Source: Candidatus Kerfeldbacteria bacterium
GTDB lineage: Bacteria > Patescibacteriota > Patescibacteriia > SBBC01 > CAIJZX01
DNA length: 7,420 nt
Reading direction: 5' to 3'
Assembly (NCBI GenBank): GCA_016194465.1
Contig: JACQBO010000053.1
Location: 1 to 7,420, forward strand
In this document: piece after piece, positions 4,375 through 7,420 of the stretch
Layout of the letters: every line of letters begins with the position of its first letter
Numbering within the stretch: position 1 is the first letter of the stretch
The notes under the pieces: generated by a model
Databases searched by the model: none
What the model was told of the DNA's origin: nothing
What the model saw: the letters and a program-made list of their open reading frames with translations, nothing else
Position numbers and translations under genes: made by a program

Positions 4375-4884
4375 ATGTCTGCCGACCTGGTGCACCGTTT
4401 TGGCTATGTCAAAGCGGCGTTGCCCGGCGTAGCCGTACCGACCAAGCCGTCGCCGGAGACATCCGGAGTTTTTGATTGGCTGCCGTTGACGGCGGCGGTT
4501 GTCCTGGCGGTTGGGCTCGCGGCGGCCGGGCTTGGGCACGACGGCGCCCCGCTCGGTCTTCATGCTGGGCGGGTCCTTGGGGCTGCGACGACTGCGCCGT
4601 TGATCGTCACGGTTGATGCCCGGTGGCTCGGCAATGAACGCACGGTTCGCGTCCAGCCGAAAACAGGGACATTGCTCGAAGCCCTAGCGCGGGCGGCACA
4701 TCAGGCCGGCGGGGCATTGACGTACGAGTCTCGTGGAGATTCGGCCTACCTCCAGTCGTTTCTCAACGACGCCAATGACGCGAGCGGCCAGTGGGTGATC
4801 ATGGTCAACAGCCGCCGGGTGGTTGATTTGATGATGACGCTGAAACAAGGCGATGTCGTCAGCGTGATCCGGGTGCAATCATGA
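4375..4884 (+). CDS. Membrane-anchored DUF4430-like protein
   Basis: A 169-residue protein. After a 33-residue cytoplasmic N-terminus comes one membrane segment (~35-53, WLPLTAAVVLAVGLAAAGL), then an extracytoplasmic domain (~75-169) that reads like DUF4430: PLIVTVDARW, KTGTLLEALARAA, GQWVIMVNSRRV and LKQGDVVSVIRVQS. The WVIMVN and final GD..S.I strands parallel YWAFYVN and the end of the preceding lipoprotein. The assignment is weaker than for that protein. The open frame runs far upstream over the preceding gene, but ATG 4375 is the first reasonable start after the lipoprotein stop; no Shine-Dalgarno supports it. The stop overlaps the next start as ATGA, so this gene and the S-component-like gene are probably translated together, which suggests that the two proteins act together. 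Confidence 0.75.
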   Translation: MSADLVHRFGYVKAALPGVAVPTKPSPETSGVFDWLPLTAAVVLAVGLAAAGLGHDGAPLGLHAGRVLGAATTAPLIVTVDARWLGNERTVRVQPKTGTLLEALARAAHQAGGALTYESRGDSAYLQSFLNDANDASGQWVIMVNSRRVVDLMMTLKQGDVVSVIRVQS

Positions 4885-5441
4885 CGACCGCTCGTTCCCA
4901 GACCTGGCTGGCCATTTTTTTTATCGTCATGGGGGCGATCCTGCGGGTGACGCGGCATGTTGGCTGGCTGCCGCTGCCGCCAAACTTCGCGCCGGTCAGC
5001 GCCATGGGTCTTTTTAGTGCCAGCCGCCTGCCGCGGAAGTATGGCGTCCTTGTGCCGCTCGGCTTGATGCTCCTCAGCGACGCGGTGATCGGGTTCGACC
5101 GCTGGACGATCACGCTCGCCGTCTACCTGAGCTTCCTGGCCAGCGCCGGTTTAGGGTTCTGGCTGCGCCGCCGGGTCAGTTTTGGGCGCTGGATTTTCGC
5201 CACCCTGGCCGGCTCGGTCATTTTTTTCTTGGTCACCAACGCGGCGGTCTGGATGTTTGGAAAAATTTATCCAAGCTCCATCATCGGCCTCTGGCAGTCG
5301 TACATAGCTGGGCTACCATTCTTCCGCAATACCCTGGCTGGTGACTTAGTCTACAGCTCGATGTTCTTTGGCCTTCACCACCTGGTTGTGGTATATTTCC
5401 GGCAGCGGGCATTAGCCCGAGATCTGCCCCCCCATGGCTGA
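4881..5441 (+). CDS. DUF6580 / ECF S-component-like membrane protein
   Basis: A 186-residue integral membrane protein with about six hydrophobic segments (~9-23, ~35-50, ~54-73, ~76-95, ~102-126 and ~150-172). The family signature is seen in order: LPPNFAPVSAMGLFSA (~37-50), VLVPLGLMLLSDAVIGF (~56-72), VTNAAVWMFGKIYP (~116-129) and GLPFFRNTLAGDLVYSSMFFG (~143-163). This pattern (PNFtPv.A, LlsD, tN..vW, lPFf.ntl.GDl) is that of DUF6580, which resembles the substrate-binding S component of ECF vitamin transporters. Its ATGA overlap with a DUF4430-like gene, and the nearby cobO and nrdJ, suggest cobalamin or a precursor as substrate; this is inference. No ECF ATPase or T component is visible, so it would act alone or with a partner coded elsewhere. 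It ends in an 8-base overlap with the next gene, just after a run of seven C. Confidence 0.85.
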   Translation: MTTARSQTWLAIFFIVMGAILRVTRHVGWLPLPPNFAPVSAMGLFSASRLPRKYGVLVPLGLMLLSDAVIGFDRWTITLAVYLSFLASAGLGFWLRRRVSFGRWIFATLAGSVIFFLVTNAAVWMFGKIYPSSIIGLWQSYIAGLPFFRNTLAGDLVYSSMFFGLHHLVVVYFRQRALARDLPPHG

Positions 5442-6326
5442 CTTCCGTCACTATCAACCCCATCGTTCGAGCCGTGCCATGCCCTGGCGCCGGTGGCTTG
5501 TAACGCTAGCGGTGGTGGTCGTGGTGGTCTTGCTCGGCAAAGCCGTGTTTGGCGGCCATAAAAACAACAAAAAAAATTCGCCCACCAACAGCGGCGGCAT
5601 CTCCTTAGTAACGGATAACACCAATAGTCCGAGCGCCAATACCAACGACGCGAGCAACACGAATAGTCACGGATCAAAACGCAAACGTCAACGTGAACGC
5701 GACCACAACGGTCTCCGGGGACGTGTTGCAGAAATGCCCAACGCCAGTCTCCCAATATGGCACAGCCAAGAATATTGCCTTGACCTTTGATATGTCCGCC
5801 GCCAATGACAATGCCACCAAGATCCTGACGAGTCTACAGGCCAGCAGAACACCAGCCAGTTGGTTCAGTACCGGCGCCTTCGCCACCAAGAATAAGGATT
5901 TCGTGGCGTCCGTGGCGGCCGCCGGCTTTAGCGTCTATAACCACGGCCAAGAAAGTAAAGACTACACCACGCTGACGGCCGACCAAATTTCTGGGCAAAT
6001 TACGGATGCGGACGCGGTCATCCGGACGGCGACCCACACTAGCACCCAGCCTTTTTTCCGACCGCCGTTTGGCCCAGGTCACAGCCGCCGCCAAGAGCGC
6101 CGGGTACTGCGTTGTCCTCTGGACCGTGGATGCGTTTGACTGGCAAGATGGCATGACGGTTGACCAAGCCAAGCAGCGGGTACTCGATAAGGCCCGACCC
6201 GGCGCGATTATCTTGTTGCACGCCGGATATGATATTACCCCCGCCCTGCTGGAGAGCCTGCGCCCCTCATTGACCAGCCAGGGATATCATTTTGTGACTC
6301 TCAGTACTTTGATGGCTGGGGCCTAG
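5434..6326 (+). pseudogene. NodB-type polysaccharide deacetylase, broken by two frameshifts
   Basis: The gene is spread over three frames. 5434 to ~5670 encodes a basic N-terminus, one membrane anchor (~20-38) and an Asn/Thr-rich linker. ~5672 to ~6073 continues that linker (DQNANVNVNATTT) into a NodB domain (NIALTFDM, TPASWFSTGAF, FSVYNHGQES, FFRPPFG). ~6072-6326 gives its end (AQVTAAAKSAGYCVVLWTVDAFDW, RPGAIILLHAGYD). The first shift is in the linker near 5668-5673; the second, at 6071-6075 right after RPPFG, fits a loss of about 11 bases or a 1-base gain. The metal site is also poor: Met replaces the second Asp of TFDD (5792-5794), and Ser stands where the second His is expected (5954-5956). 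Family members trim acetyl groups from cell-wall or capsule sugars outside the cell. The gene overlaps the preceding one by 8 bases. It is either a decayed gene or one with sequencing errors. Confidence 0.8.
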
Positions 6327-6482
6327 CATCGGATTCAGCTTTTTTTCAGCTAGGCTGGGTTCCCTGAAAAAGGAATTGAGGCCACCTTTTTGTGCCTCTG
6401 CGCTCGGTGACCGTTACCTGAGTCCACGCATCTTGACCAACCCTTTTGTTTACGACATACTGTAGTGGAAACGAACCATATC
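6327..6482. other. Intergenic stretch before htrA with hairpins
   Basis: No gene. GCCTAGC (6321-6327) pairs with GCTAGGC (6349-6355) across a loop holding a run of seven T (6340-6346). TTTTTCAG (6342-6349) could instead pair with CTGAAAAA. GAGGC/GCCTC forms a small hairpin with TTTTT in its loop. None has the GC stem followed by a T run that marks an intrinsic terminator, so transcription ending here is only a possibility. Confidence 0.4.
6433..6461 (+). promoter_or_regulatory. Possible sigma-70-type promoter of htrA
   Basis: TTGACC (6433-6438) and CATACT (6456-6461) are separated by 17 bases and match the -35 and -10 consensus at 5 and 4 of 6 positions. Transcription would begin about 15 bases before ATG 6483, leaving a short leader. 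Stress-dependent control of htrA is common but not shown here. Confidence 0.4.
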
Positions 6483-7420
6483 ATGACTCCTGAAAACACC
6501 AATCCGCCGCGCGGTTTGAATCCGCTGTCGGCCGCCGCGATTATCAGCATCTTGGTCGGTGGTTTCGCCGGTGGTTTAGCTGGGTACACGGTCACCACCC
6601 ACCCGTCGCTGACGAACACCGGGGGTACATCTACTACCATCACCAAGGGGACTGTTTCGGTAACGGAAAATTCGGCTACGATCGATGTCTTCAACAAGGC
6701 CAGCCCGGCCGTCGTCAGCATCATCATCAGCAAGGACTTTTCCAAGATCTACCAAGCGCCAGTTTCGCCGTTTGATAATTTTTTTGGCTTTCCGTCGCAG
6801 CAGCAACCGACCGGCCAGCAAGAAGTGGGCCAAGGCAGCGGTTTCGTGGTCGGGTCCGATGGGCTGATCGTGACGAATAAGCATGTGGTGGACGATGACC
6901 AGGCGCAGTACACGGTGATCATGAACGACGGCAAAAAATATGACGCTAAAGTTCTGGCCAAAGATCCAACGAACGACGTAGCTCTGGTCAAAATCGAGGC
7001 GACGAACTTACCAACCGTCTCCTTGGGTGACTCGAGCGCGGTGCAGATCGGACAGAGCGTGATCGCCATCGGCAATGCCCTGGGCCAGTATCGCAACACG
7101 GTGACCAAGGGGATCGTCTCCGGAAAATCGCGAACCATCCAAGCGGGTGACGGGTCGGGACAATCGGAAACGCTGGAGGACGTCTTCCAAACCGATGCAG
7201 CCATCAACCGCGGAAACTCTGGCGGACCGCTGCTCAACCTGGCGGGCCAGGCAATTGGCGTCAACACCGCCGTTGACAGCAATGGCCAGCTAATCGGCTT
7301 TGCCATCCCCATCAACGTCATCAAGCGTGATATCGACAGTCAGACAAAAAACGGCAAAATCATTCGCCCATATCTCGGGGTGCGCTATGTCCTCATCACC
7401 CAAGCCTTGGCGGATCAGAA
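6483..7420 (+). CDS. htrA: HtrA/DegP-type trypsin-like serine protease, N-terminal part
   Basis: Envelope quality-control protease; 312 codons are visible before the window ends. A short soluble N-terminus is followed by one membrane anchor (~16-36, LSAAAIISILVGGFAGGLAGY) and a Thr/Ser-rich linker. The protease domain starts near residue 68 (ATIDVFNKASPAVVSI). The triad is complete: His134 in NKHVV, Asp165 in NDVALVKI and Ser246 in GNSGGPLL. IGFAIPINVIKRDI and IRPYLGVRYV follow, the usual lead into a PDZ domain that must lie beyond the window. A Gln-rich loop (SQQQPTGQQEVGQGSG) sits where the LA loop of DegP-like proteins lies. ATG 6483 is the first good start; the Shine-Dalgarno is weak (GTGGAAA). 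The protease would act on the outer face of the membrane. The gene has its own promoter-like sequence and is probably not part of the preceding row. Confidence 0.95.
   Translation, partial: MTPENTNPPRGLNPLSAAAIISILVGGFAGGLAGYTVTTHPSLTNTGGTSTTITKGTVSVTENSATIDVFNKASPAVVSIIISKDFSKIYQAPVSPFDNFFGFPSQQQPTGQQEVGQGSGFVVGSDGLIVTNKHVVDDDQAQYTVIMNDGKKYDAKVLAKDPTNDVALVKIEATNLPTVSLGDSSAVQIGQSVIAIGNALGQYRNTVTKGIVSGKSRTIQAGDGSGQSETLEDVFQTDAAINRGNSGGPLLNLAGQAIGVNTAVDSNGQLIGFAIPINVIKRDIDSQTKNGKIIRPYLGVRYVLITQALADQ

Noticed and set aside
6327..6400. Intrinsic terminator after the deacetylase
   Set aside because: The T runs lie inside the hairpin loops or form the stem and do not follow a G/C-rich stem.
6749..7324. 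Long open frame on the - strand (191 codons)
   Set aside because: Lies wholly opposite htrA, which has a complete catalytic triad. The opposite frame shows no domain pattern and is an effect of G/C-rich codons.

Overview
The window looks like a piece of a chromosome from a Candidate Phyla Radiation (Patescibacteria/Parcubacteria-type) bacterium. This is inferred from four traits: a class II ribonucleotide reductase, Asn/Thr-rich linkers in exported proteins, small membrane proteins, and a GIY-YIG gene set among short palindromes containing the ATTTCGA...GAGAAAT core. TGA is used as a normal stop codon. Most genes are G/C-rich (39 of 60 bases in 5041-5100), but 2695-3700 is clearly AT-richer (16 of 60 in 2701-2760). 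All recognisable genes are on the + strand.

Layout: (1) 1-1122, the 3' part of the adenosylcobalamin-dependent ribonucleotide reductase gene nrdJ. (2) A 35-bp near-perfect palindrome at 1155-1189, then a small Tic20/DUF4870-like membrane protein (1228-1578). (3) A GIY-YIG nuclease gene (1646-1948) with one palindromic repeat on its left and an inverted pair on its right. (4) cobO (2128-2694), the corrinoid adenosyltransferase that makes the cofactor NrdJ needs. (5) Two AT-rich genes for unrecognised multi-pass membrane proteins, each followed by a renewed copy of the cobO 3' end, so that the tail of cobO occurs three times. (6) A ~220-base gene-poor stretch with a 13-bp stem enclosing smaller hairpins. 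(7) A tightly packed gene row, 3948-5441: a DUF4430 lipoprotein, a membrane-anchored DUF4430-like protein and a DUF6580/ECF S-component-like membrane protein, followed by a NodB polysaccharide deacetylase gene broken by two frameshifts. (8) A promoter-like sequence and the first 312 codons of an HtrA/DegP serine protease that runs off the window.

How the genes may work together: DUF4430 is related to the C-terminal domain of the vitamin B12 binders transcobalamin and intrinsic factor, and DUF6580 resembles substrate-binding S components of ECF vitamin transporters. Beside a corrinoid adenosyltransferase and a B12-dependent ribonucleotide reductase, these genes suggest a salvage line: capture at the surface, uptake, adenosylation, then use in making DNA precursors. 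The uptake part is inferred from family and context. No ECF ATPase or T subunit and no cobalamin riboswitch is visible here.

The two most unusual structures are the repeated cobO tail, which looks like serial cassette insertion at the 3' end of a conserved gene, and the GIY-YIG gene with its flanking hairpins, which resembles the RAYT/REP arrangement but with a different nuclease family.
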